DNA of 64,000 nt from Fontisubflavum oceani (GCF_030407165.1 NZ_CP129111.1:1550001-1614000); one strand, 5' to 3'; numbered from the stretch's first letter, positions 42,589-52,455 are shown. Made by a program: numbers and translations. Notes: generated by a model not told the origin, from the sequence alone.

Positions 42589-43752
42589 ATGCCCGTCATT
42601 ACCGAGATCGAAGACTTGCGCCGCCTGCATGAGCGCCGCACGCCGCGGATGTTCTACGATTATGCGGAATCCGGCAGTTGGACCGAGCAGACCTTCCGCG
42701 AGAACAGCTCCGATTTCGATCTGATCCGGCTGCGCCAGCGCATCGCGGTGGATATGGCGGGACGCTCCACCGCCAGCCAGATGATTGGTGAGGATGTCTC
42801 CATGCCGGTGGGTCTCGCACCAGTCGGACTGACGGGGATGCAATGCGCCGATGGTGAGATCAAAGCGGCCCGCGCGGCGGAGAAATTTGGCGTGCCGTTT
42901 TGCCTCTCCACCATGTCGATCTGTTCCATCGAAGACGTTGCGGCGCATACGTCGAAACCGTTCTGGTTCCAAGTTTACACGTTGAAAGACGACGAGTTCA
43001 TGCAGCGCCTGTTTGATCGGGCGCGGGCGGCGAACTGTTCCGCCATTGTCATCACGGTCGATCTGCAGATCATGGGGCAGCGCCACAAGGATCTGAAAAA
43101 TGGCCTCTCCGCCCCGCCAAAATTCACCGTCAAAAGCATGGCCAATCTGGCCACGAAAGTCCCTTGGGGTCTGGAAATGCTTGGCACCAAGCGCCGCTTT
43201 TTCGGCAATATCGTGGGCCACGCAAAGGGGGTGAGCGATCCATCCTCACTGGCCTCCTGGACGGCCGAAGCCTTCGACCCCTCGCTCGACTGGGAACGGA
43301 TCAAACAGTTCCGCAAGATGTGGGGCGGCAAGGTGATCCTGAAAGGGATTTTGGATGTTGAGGACGCGATCAAGGCCGCAGAGGTCGGGGCCGATGCGAT
43401 TGTTGTGTCGAACCATGGCGGGCGGCAATTGGATGGCGCGCTCAGTTCGATCAAGATGCTGGAGCCGATTGTGGAGGCCGTAGGTGACAAAGTCGAAATC
43501 CACCTCGATAGCGGTATCCGTTCAGGCCAAGACGTGCTGAAGGCGCTCGCGATGGGGGCCAAGGGCACTTATATCGGGCGGGCCTTTGTGAATGGTCTTG
43601 GGGCCATGGGGGAGGCGGGCGTGACCAAAGCGCTGGAGATCATCCATAAAGAACTGGACGTGACCATGGCGCTTTGCGGCGAGCGGGATGTGGCCAATCT
43701 GGGCAAACATGATCTACTTGTGCCCAAGGATTTTCACGGCGATTGGGCGTGA
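42589..43752 (+). CDS. FMN-dependent alpha-hydroxyacid dehydrogenase (LldD-like)
   Basis: The 387-residue protein oxidises an L-2-hydroxyacid such as L-lactate using FMN. It has the flavin-binding start (MFYDYAESGSWTEQTFREN), the active-site region VSNHGGRQLDGALS with the catalytic His, and the phosphate-binding DSGIRSGQDVLKALAMGAKGTYIGRAF. Other residues typical of L-lactate dehydrogenases are present (FWFQVYTLKD). AAGGGGAG lies 5 bp upstream. Its 3' end overlaps that of the convergent MFS gene by 19 bp. Confidence 0.92.
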   Translation: MPVITEIEDLRRLHERRTPRMFYDYAESGSWTEQTFRENSSDFDLIRLRQRIAVDMAGRSTASQMIGEDVSMPVGLAPVGLTGMQCADGEIKAARAAEKFGVPFCLSTMSICSIEDVAAHTSKPFWFQVYTLKDDEFMQRLFDRARAANCSAIVITVDLQIMGQRHKDLKNGLSAPPKFTVKSMANLATKVPWGLEMLGTKRRFFGNIVGHAKGVSDPSSLASWTAEAFDPSLDWERIKQFRKMWGGKVILKGILDVEDAIKAAEVGADAIVVSNHGGRQLDGALSSIKMLEPIVEAVGDKVEIHLDSGIRSGQDVLKALAMGAKGTYIGRAFVNGLGAMGEAGVTKALEIIHKELDVTMALCGERDVANLGKHDLLVPKDFHGDWA

Positions 43753-44899
43753 CGCGCCTGCCGTGAGCGCAGCAATAGCGCGAGGATCGGCGCGATCAAG
43801 GCCAGCCCGCCCACCACGGCAAACGCTACGCGGAGCCCATAGGCGTCGGACACTTGCCCCATCACGATCGGCGCCAACAAGAAGGCGGCGAAGCCCATCA
43901 CATTGACCCAGGCGACGGCCGATGTGCGATGCGCGGGGGCACCAGACGGCCCACAAGCGCCAAGGCCATCGGTCCCACAACCGAGACGCCAAGCCCAATG
44001 ATGCCGAAGCCGATATAGGCCAGGAGCGGTCCGCCTGTGATGGCGGCCAGAAACGCGCCGGTGCAAGCCATGACGGCACCAAGCGTGATGATCGAGACAT
44101 CGTCGAAACGACCCGTGATGGCTTGGCCTGAGAACCGCCCAAGCGCCATGGTCAGCCCCAGGATTGCTGGCCCGAACGCGCCCTCCGCCGCGCGGCCGTC
44201 AAGGGTGCGCTCGATATGAAGCGCGGACCAGCTTTCCACCACGGCCTCGACAAAGAACGCCGTCAAAACGATCCCGCCGCACAGCAGCACAATCGCCCAG
44301 GGCAGACGCACCGCTCTCCGCTCGGCCTCGGAAACATGTGTCACTTCGGTCCGCATGCCAAGGCTCAGAAGCGCCACCACAAGCGCCAGGGCGGTGAAAA
44401 TCGCCGCGGCGGAAAACCCGGCCTCGCGGGCCAGGCCGGTTGCCATGGCGCTGAGCGCATAGGCGATGGAAAACATGCCATGATTGGCGTTCATCAAGGA
44501 GCGATTGTGCCGCGCCTCCAGCTCCGAGACCCGCGCGTTGGAGACGATATCGAGAAGCCCCGACCCAAGGCCCAGACCGACCATTGCCAACAGAAATACG
44601 GTCGCCGTCCCCGCCAAGCCGGGCACCAAATAGGCGACCGCAACGACCAGCGTTGCCATTGGAAGTGAGAATGCGCCCATGCGGCGGTCGAATATCGGCG
44701 CCAGCCAGAGCGTTGCCAGAAGTCCGATCGGGCTGCCCAAAAGCAAAAGTCCGAAGAGCGCATCATCCGCCCCGATCTGTGCCTTTAGCACCGGCACCAA
44801 GGCGGCAAAGCTGCCCCATAACAACCCCATCGCCACGAACCCAAGCGCGGCGCGACGAGACAGGTGGAGGGCGGTCAGAACAGACATAAAATCGCGCAT
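43734..44899 (-). pseudogene. MFS transporter, one-base frameshift
   Basis: The first frame encodes about ten transmembrane segments of a major facilitator protein (LTALHLSRRAALGFVAMGLLWGSFAALVPVLKAQIG; later VVESWSALHIERTLDG and FGIIGLGVSVVGPMALALVGRLVP). It then runs into a short out-of-frame tail. The neighbouring frame supplies HRTSAVAWVNVMGFAAFLLAPIVMGQVSDAYGLR and the last helices. Adding one C to the C5 run at 43935-43939 (G on the plus strand) restores VPPAHRTS and a 388-residue protein. Because the defect is a homopolymer shortening like that in uvrB, a sequence error is likely. The start could also be the ATG at 44887. Confidence 0.85.
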
Positions 44900-45036
44900 G
44901 ACACGGGCCGCGAAACGGCACAAGCCGTCAAATGGAGAATCACCTTTTCAAATCTGGCGATCTGCCCTATACGCACGGCTTCTCGCGGCCCGACACCCTT
45001 GGAGGCAGCCGCAGTTTACATTGATGGAGAATAGCA

Positions 45037-45696
45037 ATGGCTGGTGAGATTCCTGATCTCGAAGCCGAGGCACGGACGGGGACAGGCAAGGGGGCCGCTC
45101 GTCAAGCACGCCGTGAAGGCAAAGTGCCCGGTATCGTTTATGGTGGTGGCGTAGATCCGCTGCCAATCAACATCCCCTTTAACGTTCTGCTGAAGCGGCT
45201 GAAGCAAGGCCGGTTCCTCTCGACGCTTTTCAACATGAAGGTCGAGGGCCAGGACGATGTGCGCGTGATCTGCCGGAACGTGCAGCGCGACGTGGTCAAA
45301 GACCTGCCGACGCATGTGGATTTCATGCGCCTGCGCCGCAACACGCGGATCAACCTCTTCATTCCTGTTGAGTTCATCAACGAGGATGAGGCGCCCGGCC
45401 TGAAGCGCGGTGGCGTGTTGACCGTTGTGCGTCCCGAAGTGGAACTGATGGTGACCGCGGGTGATATCCCCGAGAAGCTGGTGGTCGATTTGGCCGGTCT
45501 GAACGTGGGCGACACGATCACGATCAGCGCGATCAGCTTGCCGGAAGGCACGCGGCCGATCATCGACCGTGATTTCGTGATTGCCAACCTGACGGCACCG
45601 TCCAGCTTGGTCTCCGCCGACAATGCCGATGAGGACGAGGCCACCGAGGCCGAAGCCGGCGAAGAGGCGACCGAAGAGGCGGGCGAAGAGGCGTAA
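45037..45696 (+). CDS. rplY: Ribosomal protein bL25 (Ctc/TL5 form)
   Basis: bL25 binds 5S rRNA. The 219-residue protein is the long Ctc-type form. The N-terminal RNA-binding domain has EARTGTGKGAARQARREGKVPGIVYGGG and VHVDFMRLRR-like residues (here THVDFMRLRRNTRI). The C-terminal beta domain has VDLAGLNVGDTITISAISLPEG, then an Ala/Glu-rich acidic tail (residues about 190-219). It stands alone and is followed by a strong terminator. Confidence 0.96.
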   Translation: MAGEIPDLEAEARTGTGKGAARQARREGKVPGIVYGGGVDPLPINIPFNVLLKRLKQGRFLSTLFNMKVEGQDDVRVICRNVQRDVVKDLPTHVDFMRLRRNTRINLFIPVEFINEDEAPGLKRGGVLTVVRPEVELMVTAGDIPEKLVVDLAGLNVGDTITISAISLPEGTRPIIDRDFVIANLTAPSSLVSADNADEDEATEAEAGEEATEEAGEEA

Positions 45697-45721
45697 GCCA
45701 CACGCCCGAAAGACAATTGAG

Positions 45722-45755
45722 ACGCCGCGCGAGCCCTGCTTCGCGCGGCGTTTTT
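45722..45755 (+). terminator. Intrinsic terminator of rplY
   Basis: A perfect 11-bp stem ACGCCGCGCGA/TCGCGCGGCGT (45722-45732 with 45741-45751) with an 8-nt loop is followed directly by TTTTTC. This is a textbook rho-independent terminator 26 bp after the stop. Confidence 0.92.
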
Positions 45756-45808
45756 CTTTGACAGGCTGGCCGCACCTTGGCGAGATGGGCCGCGGAGAGG
45801 GAGGCGTC

Positions 45809-46900
45809 ATGCAGCGACGGGTGTTTTTGGCAAGTGGTGTCGTGGCGGGTCTCTTCGGGCGGCATGCATTGGGGGATGAGGTTGTGCGGGCAAATGGGTT
45901 CTGGATGCCAGAGGAGGCTGAGCCGCATCAGCGCAGTTTCATGCAATGGCCGGTGAACCGTGGGGTACATCCTGATCGGGTTTTCCTTGAGATGCTGCAA
46001 CAATCGATCGCAGATATCGCCAACGCGATTGCCGATTTTGAGCCGGTGGTGATGTTGATGGAGGCCCGGTTCGCGCCGCAGGCGCGCCGGATGCTGTCCG
46101 ACGCCGTCGAGATTTGGGACATCCCAACCGATGATCTCTGGTGCCGCGATTCCGGGCCGGTGTTTCTACGCAATGCGGCGGGCGACCTCGCTGTGGCTCA
46201 GCTGAATTTCAACGGGTGGGGCGGGAAACAGACTCATGCACATGATGGGGAGATCGCCGCGCGGGTCGCGGATCGGCTCGGTTTGCCGTTGATTGAGAGC
46301 GGTTTGGTCGGCGAAGCGGGCGGGCTGGAAAGCGACGGCGATGGCACATTGATCGCGCATGAAAGCTCCTGGGTGATCGATAACCGGAACCCGGGGCTGA
46401 GCCGAGAGGAGATTGAGGCGCGTCTCCTATCGGTTCTGGGCGCCCGCAAGATGATCTGGGCACCTGGCGTCGTGGGGGCGGATATCACCGATTACCACAT
46501 CGACTCGCTTGCGCGATTTTCCGAGCCGGGCAAGGTGGTGATCCAGATGCCGGAGGCCCCGCGGCGGGGGGATCCGTGGTCTCGCGCCGCGTTTGAAACC
46601 TATGACATCCTCGCCGCTGCGACCGATGCAGAGGGGCGCGCGTTGGAGATGGTCGTTATCCCGGAGCCTTGGGACACGCGCGTGACCTCGGACGATTTTG
46701 TCGCCTCTTACGTGAACTATTATGTGTGCAACGGCGCGGTGATTGCGGCGCAGTTTGGCGATGCAGAAACCGACGCCGAAGCGGAGGCGACCCTCGCGCG
46801 GCTCTATCCTGGGCGCGAGATCGTTATGCTGGACGTCGATCCGGTGGGCGAGGTGGGTGGCGGCATCCATTGCGCGACGCAACAGATGCCAGCGGTTTAA
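45809..46900 (+). CDS. Agmatine deiminase family protein, exported
   Basis: The 363-residue protein belongs to the peptidylarginine/agmatine deiminase (PAD_porph) family, which hydrolyses a guanidino group. It has MPEEAEPHQRSFMQWP, the Asp/Arg pair in DLWCRDSGPVFL, NFNGWGGK, YHIDSLARF and the nucleophile Cys near the C-terminus in GEVGGGIHCATQQMP. An N-terminal twin-arginine-like signal (MQRRVFLASGVVAGLFGRHALG) is unusual, since agmatine deiminases are normally cytoplasmic. GGAGAGGGAGG precedes the ATG at 45809. It could act on periplasmic agmatine or peptide arginine. Confidence 0.88.
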   Translation: MQRRVFLASGVVAGLFGRHALGDEVVRANGFWMPEEAEPHQRSFMQWPVNRGVHPDRVFLEMLQQSIADIANAIADFEPVVMLMEARFAPQARRMLSDAVEIWDIPTDDLWCRDSGPVFLRNAAGDLAVAQLNFNGWGGKQTHAHDGEIAARVADRLGLPLIESGLVGEAGGLESDGDGTLIAHESSWVIDNRNPGLSREEIEARLLSVLGARKMIWAPGVVGADITDYHIDSLARFSEPGKVVIQMPEAPRRGDPWSRAAFETYDILAAATDAEGRALEMVVIPEPWDTRVTSDDFVASYVNYYVCNGAVIAAQFGDAETDAEAEATLARLYPGREIVMLDVDPVGEVGGGIHCATQQMPAV

Positions 46901-48006
46901 GCGGCGGTATCCAAAGCGGTCACCGTGCCGGGCCCGTAAAGCGCGCCGAACTCGGTGCTGAGGAAATCCGACAGCCCCACCTGCTCTTGGCCGACAAATC
47001 CGGCCTGAGGCAAGCGGCCTTGCCGCATCAGATCGACGACGGCGGTGACACCGGCGGCGGTGGTCACCTGAATGGCGCTCCAGGTCTTGCCAGCGATCTC
47101 TCGGGCGGTGGATTTGTTGATATAAGAGCGTTCGGTGAACACCCCGTCGCGCAGGCCGGTTGCCGTGCAATAGACCAAGACCATGTCTTGCTTGGTGCGG
47201 GGCAGGGCGGTTTCGAAGACTTCTTTTAGAAGATCGCGGCGGCGCCCAAGGCCCAGATCATCCAGAAGCAGCTTGATGATATCGCGATGACCAGGGTAGC
47301 GGATCGTCCGATAAGATACGCGCCGCGCCTTGCCGGCAAGGCTTTCCGACAGGGTCCCGAGCCCGCCCGAGGTGTTAAAACACTCGTATTCGACACCGTC
47401 ATGGCCAATGATTTCCAGGTCTTCCAGCGGTGCAAGCTTGACCGGCTGCCCGTCGATCAGAGCGTCGCAATGGTTAAGATACTCGTTGATCAGCCCATCG
47501 GTGGACCAGGTGAGATTGTATTTCAGCGCGTTGGTTGGATAGAGCGGCAAGGCACCCACGCGGAGCGACAGTGTGTCGAGCTCATCGAATTGTGCGGCCA
47601 GATCGGCACCCGCGATCCCGACAAAGCCGGGGGCCAGGCCACATTGCGGCATGAAAGCTGTGTTTGCGCCCTCGGCCAAGCCGCGCACGGCGTCGGTCGC
47701 GGCCACATCTTCGGTCAGATCGAAGTAATGCGCGCCTGCGGCTTTGGCGGCGGTCGCAATCGCAGGCGTGAGGAAGAACGGCGCCGCGCTGATCACCGCG
47801 TCGCAGCCGGTGAGCGCTTGCGTCAGGGCCGGGGCATCGGTGACATCGGCTTGCAGAACTTGAACGCCGGGTGTTCCGATTTGCGTCAGGCTCTCTGTGT
47901 CGTGATCAATGACCCGAATGTCATAGTGCGATGAGGTTTTGAGGAGTGCCGTAATCATGCGCCCAATCTTGCCCGCACCCACAATCCCTACCGTCCAACG
48001 CGCCAT
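46897..48006 (-). CDS. Saccharopine dehydrogenase-like protein
   Basis: The 369-residue protein has an N-terminal Rossmann domain (WTVGIVGAGKIGRMITALLKTSSHYDIRVIDHD) and the family motifs AVISAAPFFLTPAIATAAKAAGAHYFDLTED and CGLAPGFVGIAG. Relatives are saccharopine, lysine-6- and carboxynorspermidine dehydrogenases; the C-terminal part resembles lysine dehydrogenase-like enzymes. The exact substrate is not shown. An Lrp-family gene lies just upstream on the same strand and may control it. Its stop overlaps the convergent deiminase gene by 4 bp. Confidence 0.85.
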   Translation of the reverse strand: MARWTVGIVGAGKIGRMITALLKTSSHYDIRVIDHDTESLTQIGTPGVQVLQADVTDAPALTQALTGCDAVISAAPFFLTPAIATAAKAAGAHYFDLTEDVAATDAVRGLAEGANTAFMPQCGLAPGFVGIAGADLAAQFDELDTLSLRVGALPLYPTNALKYNLTWSTDGLINEYLNHCDALIDGQPVKLAPLEDLEIIGHDGVEYECFNTSGGLGTLSESLAGKARRVSYRTIRYPGHRDIIKLLLDDLGLGRRRDLLKEVFETALPRTKQDMVLVYCTATGLRDGVFTERSYINKSTAREIAGKTWSAIQVTTAAGVTAVVDLMRQGRLPQAGFVGQEQVGLSDFLSTEFGALYGPGTVTALDTAA

Positions 48007-48132
48007 TGAGCTCTCCTCGTCTTTGCCTGTTCGCTAACCCTAGATCAGCGCGGAGCCTGTCGGGCGCGTAGAGGGCAAACTGACGAAAATCGAAGAGCGG
48101 GCCGACGATTTGTCGGGCAGCGTCACGATATG

Positions 48133-48612
48133 TCAGGCGATGGCTGCGGATTGTTGCAAAATGCGGGCCGCTGTCTCGCTATAGCGGCGGTCAAACTTCC
48201 GGCCGAAGACCACGAAGGTTTTGGTGCGCAGTACACCCGGAATTTCGACAAGTTCGTCAATCAAGAGGTCCAAATCCTCAATCCTGGGGGCCTCCGCAGT
48301 GAGGAAGAGATCGAACTCACCATTGATCGACAGGCAGATTTTGATCTCGGGGAAATGGGTGAGCCGGTCGAGGATTTTTCGCGTATCTTGTTGCCTGATC
48401 TCCAATAGCATCAAGATTTGCACGGTTTCGTCGCCAGGGTTCTGGCCTAGAACAACCGAATACCCAGTGATCGTGCCATCGCGCTCCATTCGGGCGATCC
48501 GCTCATGAACCGTGGAACGCGCGACGCCGAGGCGCGCGGCAATCTCGGAGGTTGCGGCGCGGGCGTTGTGCTGAAGTTCCGTGATAATCCGGCGGTCGAG
48601 CGCGTCGCGCAT
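48133..48612 (-). CDS. Lrp/AsnC family transcriptional regulator
   Basis: The 159-residue protein has the N-terminal winged HTH (MRDALDRRIITELQHNARAATSEIAARLGVARSTVHERIARMERDGTITGYSVVL) and the C-terminal RAM/AsnC ligand-binding domain (QILMLLEIRQQDTRKILDRL, SINGEFDLFLTAEA, IPGVLRTKTFVVFGRKFDRRY). AAGGA lies 7 bp before the ATG at 48612. It probably senses an amino acid and may regulate the saccharopine-dehydrogenase-like gene that follows after 126 bp. Confidence 0.93.
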   Translation of the reverse strand: MRDALDRRIITELQHNARAATSEIAARLGVARSTVHERIARMERDGTITGYSVVLGQNPGDETVQILMLLEIRQQDTRKILDRLTHFPEIKICLSINGEFDLFLTAEAPRIEDLDLLIDELVEIPGVLRTKTFVVFGRKFDRRYSETAARILQQSAAIA

Positions 48613-48803
48613 GATGCATCCTTTGATAAGGCAATTTGCCGGATCATCGGCAGAATTCAACGCACCGTCAACTGATGCGGGGCGGGCCGCCTAGATTTCG
48701 CGCTTCATATGCTTGTCTTGCGTGCAATTTGCTGGTCTTGGCGACGAACCGAAAATGGCCCGTCCGATCTTATCGGAACGGGCCACCTCGAAGCAGGGGC
48801 GCC

Positions 48804-49661
48804 TTAGTCCTGCTGCGCGCCGATGGCCCAAGTGCGGACCCGTTTCGACAGCCAATCGATGGCGAAGATCAAGATCAACACGTTCAGCACCACGAAGGCG
48901 ACTTGGTCATAAAGCGACGCCCGGAACCGTTCGATAATGATCATCCCGATTCCGCCAGCGCCGACGATGCCGAGGATCGTGGCGGAGCGGGTGTTGCTCT
49001 CCAGGAAATAGAGCGATTGCGAGATGAAGACCGGCAGAACCTGCGGCAGATACCCATAGCGGATCACCTGGATCGGCCCGGCACCGGTCGATTTCACGCC
49101 TTCAACCTGCTTGCGGTCGATATTCTCGATCGCCTCGGAATAGAGCTTGGACAATGTCCCCAGATCACTGACGAAAATCGCCAGAACCCCGGCCAGCGGG
49201 CCAAGCCCGACCGCGCGCACAAACACCAGACCCCAGACCAGCTGATCAATGCCGCGCAGGATATCGAGGAAGCGCCGCACCAATTGCCGCAAGGGGGCGA
49301 AGGTGACGATGTTGCGCGCGGCCAGAAAGCCCACGACTAGCGCGCCCAGGGTGCCCAGAAGCGTGCCGAGAAAAGCCATGGCCAGGGTCTCGGCGATACC
49401 GCGATAGATGTTCGCGTATTGCCAGGTCGCCATGTCTTCCCAAACCACGAAGGCGCGGAGCAGCGCCAAAACACGGTCTGAGGTCTCGAAGAACCGGGCG
49501 ATGTCGAAAAACCAGAGCGACCAGAGCACATAGACGATGGCAACGACCCAAAGGCCCCACCGTTTGATCAGCTTGCCCGGCGTGTCGAACACGCCCGGAT
49601 GGCTCTTACGAATGGCGGCGATCTCGGCGTCGGAGACGGCGGAAACAGTGGCCAAAGTCAT
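48804..49661 (-). CDS. phnE: Phosphonate ABC transporter permease PhnE (second)
   Basis: The 285-residue protein is an inner-membrane permease of the PhnE type. The family motif REIARGIDQL-like region reads RRFLDILRGIDQLVWGLVFVRAVGLGPLAGVLAIFVSDLGTLSKLYSEAIENID, with the EAA-type loop that contacts the ATPase, and later ESNTRSATILGIVGAGGIGMIIIERF. Its start overlaps the stop of the other permease (ATGA). Two PhnE proteins in tandem presumably form a heterodimer. Confidence 0.94.
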   Translation of the reverse strand: MTLATVSAVSDAEIAAIRKSHPGVFDTPGKLIKRWGLWVVAIVYVLWSLWFFDIARFFETSDRVLALLRAFVVWEDMATWQYANIYRGIAETLAMAFLGTLLGTLGALVVGFLAARNIVTFAPLRQLVRRFLDILRGIDQLVWGLVFVRAVGLGPLAGVLAIFVSDLGTLSKLYSEAIENIDRKQVEGVKSTGAGPIQVIRYGYLPQVLPVFISQSLYFLESNTRSATILGIVGAGGIGMIIIERFRASLYDQVAFVVLNVLILIFAIDWLSKRVRTWAIGAQQD

Positions 49662-50566
49662 GCGAAATTCTCCCGGCCGATATAGCCCAAACGCAGGCGT
49701 TCGCTGAGCAGATCGATCAGCGTCACCATCAGAACGACGAGGATCAGCACGGCCAAAACCCGGTCATCGGAATAGAAGCTGATGACGCGGTTGAGTTCCT
49801 GGCCGATGCCGCCCGCGCCAACAAAGCCGATGATCGAAGAGGCACGGACATTCACCTCGAACCGCAGCAGCGCGTAGCTGACGAAATTCGGCGTGACTTG
49901 CGGGACGACACCATAAGCCATCTTTTGCACCCAGGTGCCGCCGACCGCCGCGATGCCTTCCACGGGGCGCGCGGAGGCGTTTTCATTGACCTCAGCGAAG
50001 AGCTTGCCCAACGCGCCCGCCGAGTGAATCGCGATGGCGATGACCCCGGCGAGCGGGCCGATCCCAATCATGAAGACGAAGACAAGGGCTAAGAGGATCT
50101 CGGGGATGCCGCGGCAGATTTCCAAGAACCGGCGCGAGATCCAGTAGATCCAGCTATTTGGGGCGAGGTTAGCCGCTGCCGGGAAGCTCAGCACGAAGGC
50201 CACTGCGGTACCGATCAACGTGGCGGTGATCGCCATCAGGATCGTCTCCCAGATCAGCGTCACATAGGTCCAGAAATCCGTGTACCAATAGGTGATTGAC
50301 CCTGCGACGGCCCGGCCATCTTCGGTGCGCCCTTCGAACAGCACCTCCCATTGCAGGTTGGGGATAATGGTGCCGAAATACTCGAAAATCCGCGGGATGC
50401 CATTGGCCAGCCGCTCAGGGTAGAATTGGCTGATATAGACTGACAATGCCAAACAGACCAAGAAAGCCGCCAGCATGATTAGGTTCATCGTGCGTTTGGA
50501 GGCCTTGAGTTCGGCCCGATGTTTTTCAAAGAGCCCAACGGCCCCGAGTGCGGTTTGATCGCTCAT
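49658..50566 (-). CDS. phnE: Phosphonate ABC transporter permease PhnE (first)
   Basis: The 302-residue permease has an N-terminal cytoplasmic part, a first membrane helix (TMNLIMLAAFLVCLALSVYISQFYP) and then the conserved core RRFLEICRGIPEILLALVFVFMIGIGPLAGVIAIAIHSAGALGKLFAEVNENA and VRASSIIGFVGAGGIGQELNRVISF. It lies 11 bp downstream of phnC in the order phnD-phnC-phnE-phnE. Confidence 0.94.
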   Translation of the reverse strand: MSDQTALGAVGLFEKHRAELKASKRTMNLIMLAAFLVCLALSVYISQFYPERLANGIPRIFEYFGTIIPNLQWEVLFEGRTEDGRAVAGSITYWYTDFWTYVTLIWETILMAITATLIGTAVAFVLSFPAAANLAPNSWIYWISRRFLEICRGIPEILLALVFVFMIGIGPLAGVIAIAIHSAGALGKLFAEVNENASARPVEGIAAVGGTWVQKMAYGVVPQVTPNFVSYALLRFEVNVRASSIIGFVGAGGIGQELNRVISFYSDDRVLAVLILVVLMVTLIDLLSERLRLGYIGRENFA

Positions 50567-50577
50567 TGTCGCCCCCG

Positions 50578-51393
50578 TCAGACCAAGGCGTGCGCGGGTT
50601 CGGCTGGACGGCGGGCGGCGAGATTGGTGGATGTGGCCCCTTCGTTCAGCGCTTCATCGGCTTCCGCGCCATAGATATCGCGGGCCATGCCGTGTGTGAG
50701 TTGCGCTGGCGTGCCGTCAAAAACCACACGACCGGCCTGCATGCCGATGATCCGGTCGCAATAGTCGCGGGCCGTGTCGAGTGTGTGCAGGTTGCAGATC
50801 ACGGTGATCCCGTCCTGCTGATTGATCGTGCGGAGCGCATCCATCACGACTTTTGCGTTGAGCGGATCCAGCGAGGCGATCGGCTCGTCGGCCAGCAAAA
50901 TCTTCGGTTCCTGCGCCAAGGCGCGGGCGATGGCGACGCGCTGCTGCTGCCCGCCGGAGAGGGTCTCGGCGCGTTGCAACGCGGTGTGGGCCATGGTCAG
51001 CCGGTCGAGCGCCTGAACCGCGAAGGCGCGCTCTTGTGGCGTGTAGACTTGGGCCAATGCGCGCCAACCGGGCAGATCGAAAAGCCGACCGGTCAGAACA
51101 TTGGTCAACACATCAAGGCGACCGACCAAATTGAACTGCTGGAAAATCATGGCGCAGTCCGAACGCCATTGACGTAAGGCCCGGCCTTTCAACTGCGCAA
51201 TATCCGTGTCGCCAAAGAGGATTTGCCCTTCCGAAGGGTCGGTGAGCCGGTTCAAAAGGCGCAGCAGGGTCGATTTCCCGGCGCCAGAGCGGCCAATGAT
51301 GCCGACCATCTGGCCGTCTGGGATGTCGAGCGTCACGTTATCAACGGCGGCGGTCTCGCCAAACCGACGGGTCAATTTCTCAAGTTTCAGCAT
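50578..51393 (-). CDS. phnC: Phosphonate ABC transporter ATP-binding protein
   Basis: The 271-residue ATPase has Walker A GIIGRSGAGKSTLLRLLNRL, the Q-loop in CAMIFQQFNLVGRLDVLTNVL, the signature LSGGQQQRVAIARALAQEPKILLADEP with Walker B, and a switch His in VICNLHTLDTA. It drives uptake with the two PhnE permeases. The gap to phnD (132 bp) is longer than to phnE, so a separate processing site may lie there. Confidence 0.95.
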   Translation of the reverse strand: MLKLEKLTRRFGETAAVDNVTLDIPDGQMVGIIGRSGAGKSTLLRLLNRLTDPSEGQILFGDTDIAQLKGRALRQWRSDCAMIFQQFNLVGRLDVLTNVLTGRLFDLPGWRALAQVYTPQERAFAVQALDRLTMAHTALQRAETLSGGQQQRVAIARALAQEPKILLADEPIASLDPLNAKVVMDALRTINQQDGITVICNLHTLDTARDYCDRIIGMQAGRVVFDGTPAQLTHGMARDIYGAEADEALNEGATSTNLAARRPAEPAHALV

Positions 51394-51525
51394 GATGGGT
51401 GCCCCCTGCTGTTGTGGTGGAAAGGCCCTGGCGGTTCCGGCTGTCCCGGTCGGAAATGGCGCGGGCTGACATACAAAAGAGAAGGGCCGGGCAAAGCGCC
51501 CGACCCCGGTATCTTTTAGGTCTGT

Positions 51526-52455
51526 TTAACGGTCGCCCTGAAGCTCACGGCGCATGTTGATGATCGGCTCATAGAACTCATGATTGATCGGCCAATAGCC
51601 CATGGATTCACCGTCGTTGATCGCGTCAAAGCAGTCCCGGTCGGAGACCTGAAGCTGCATCATCGCCCCCATGACCAGGTCTTTGAGTTCTTGCGGCAGG
51701 TCGGAGCGGATCACACGGGGGCCGTTGGTGATCAGGTTCGATTGCCAGATGATCTGAATCTCCGACATATCGAGCATGTCTTTGTCGACCATCGAGCGCA
51801 GGTTGCCGCGGCTATAACCTTCGGCAATGTCGCCAACGCCAGAGGTCCAGGTGACGCCTGCGTCATACTGACCGTTCAGAACCGCAACCACGGCCTGTTC
51901 ATGACCACCGCCAAAGCCGGTTTCGGAGAAAAACTCCTCGAAATTCAGGCCTTCCTCGGCGGCCAACTCGTAAGACGGCACCAGGTAGCCCGAGGTGGAG
52001 TTCGGATCGGCGAAGGCGAGGCTGTGGCCTTCCATATCGGCCAGGCTCTCGATGCCGCTATCGGCGCGCGCATACATCACCGAGTAATAGCCGAGCGAGC
52101 CGTCGATCTGCATGGTCGTGTAAAGCGGTTCAACCGCGTCGGGATCCTGCAGCGAGATGCCAGCATAGCCCGAAGATCCCAGGCCCGCGAACTCAAGCTG
52201 ACCGGCCAGAAGGCCTTGCATGACGCCCGCATAGTCAGAGGCGGGGAAGAGCTCGACCGGCACGCCGAGGCGCTCTTCGAGGTAAGCTTGCTGACACGCA
52301 TGCTCCCGCAGACGGTCGGCTTCGTTTTCGCCGCCAAGGATGCCGACGCGGAACACCGGAACTTCGTCGCGCCAATCGGCGTCTTGCGCGAGAGCTGCGG
52401 TGGAAGTGAGGGCCGTGGCGCCGATAATGGCGACGCTGAGTGTGGTTTTGAACAT
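51526..52455 (-). CDS. phnD: Phosphonate-binding periplasmic protein
   Basis: The 309-residue protein has a signal peptide (MFKTTLSVAIIGATALTSTAALAQ) and the PhnD fold with FRVGILGGENEADRLREHACQQAYLEERLGVPVELFPASDYAGVMQGLLAGQLEFAGLGSSGYA and later FADPNSTSGYLVPSYEL, which holds the Ser/Thr residues that grip the phosphonate. It is the first gene of the leftward phnDCEE uptake operon. Confidence 0.95.
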   Translation of the reverse strand: MFKTTLSVAIIGATALTSTAALAQDADWRDEVPVFRVGILGGENEADRLREHACQQAYLEERLGVPVELFPASDYAGVMQGLLAGQLEFAGLGSSGYAGISLQDPDAVEPLYTTMQIDGSLGYYSVMYARADSGIESLADMEGHSLAFADPNSTSGYLVPSYELAAEEGLNFEEFFSETGFGGGHEQAVVAVLNGQYDAGVTWTSGVGDIAEGYSRGNLRSMVDKDMLDMSEIQIIWQSNLITNGPRVIRSDLPQELKDLVMGAMMQLQVSDRDCFDAINDGESMGYWPINHEFYEPIINMRRELQGDR

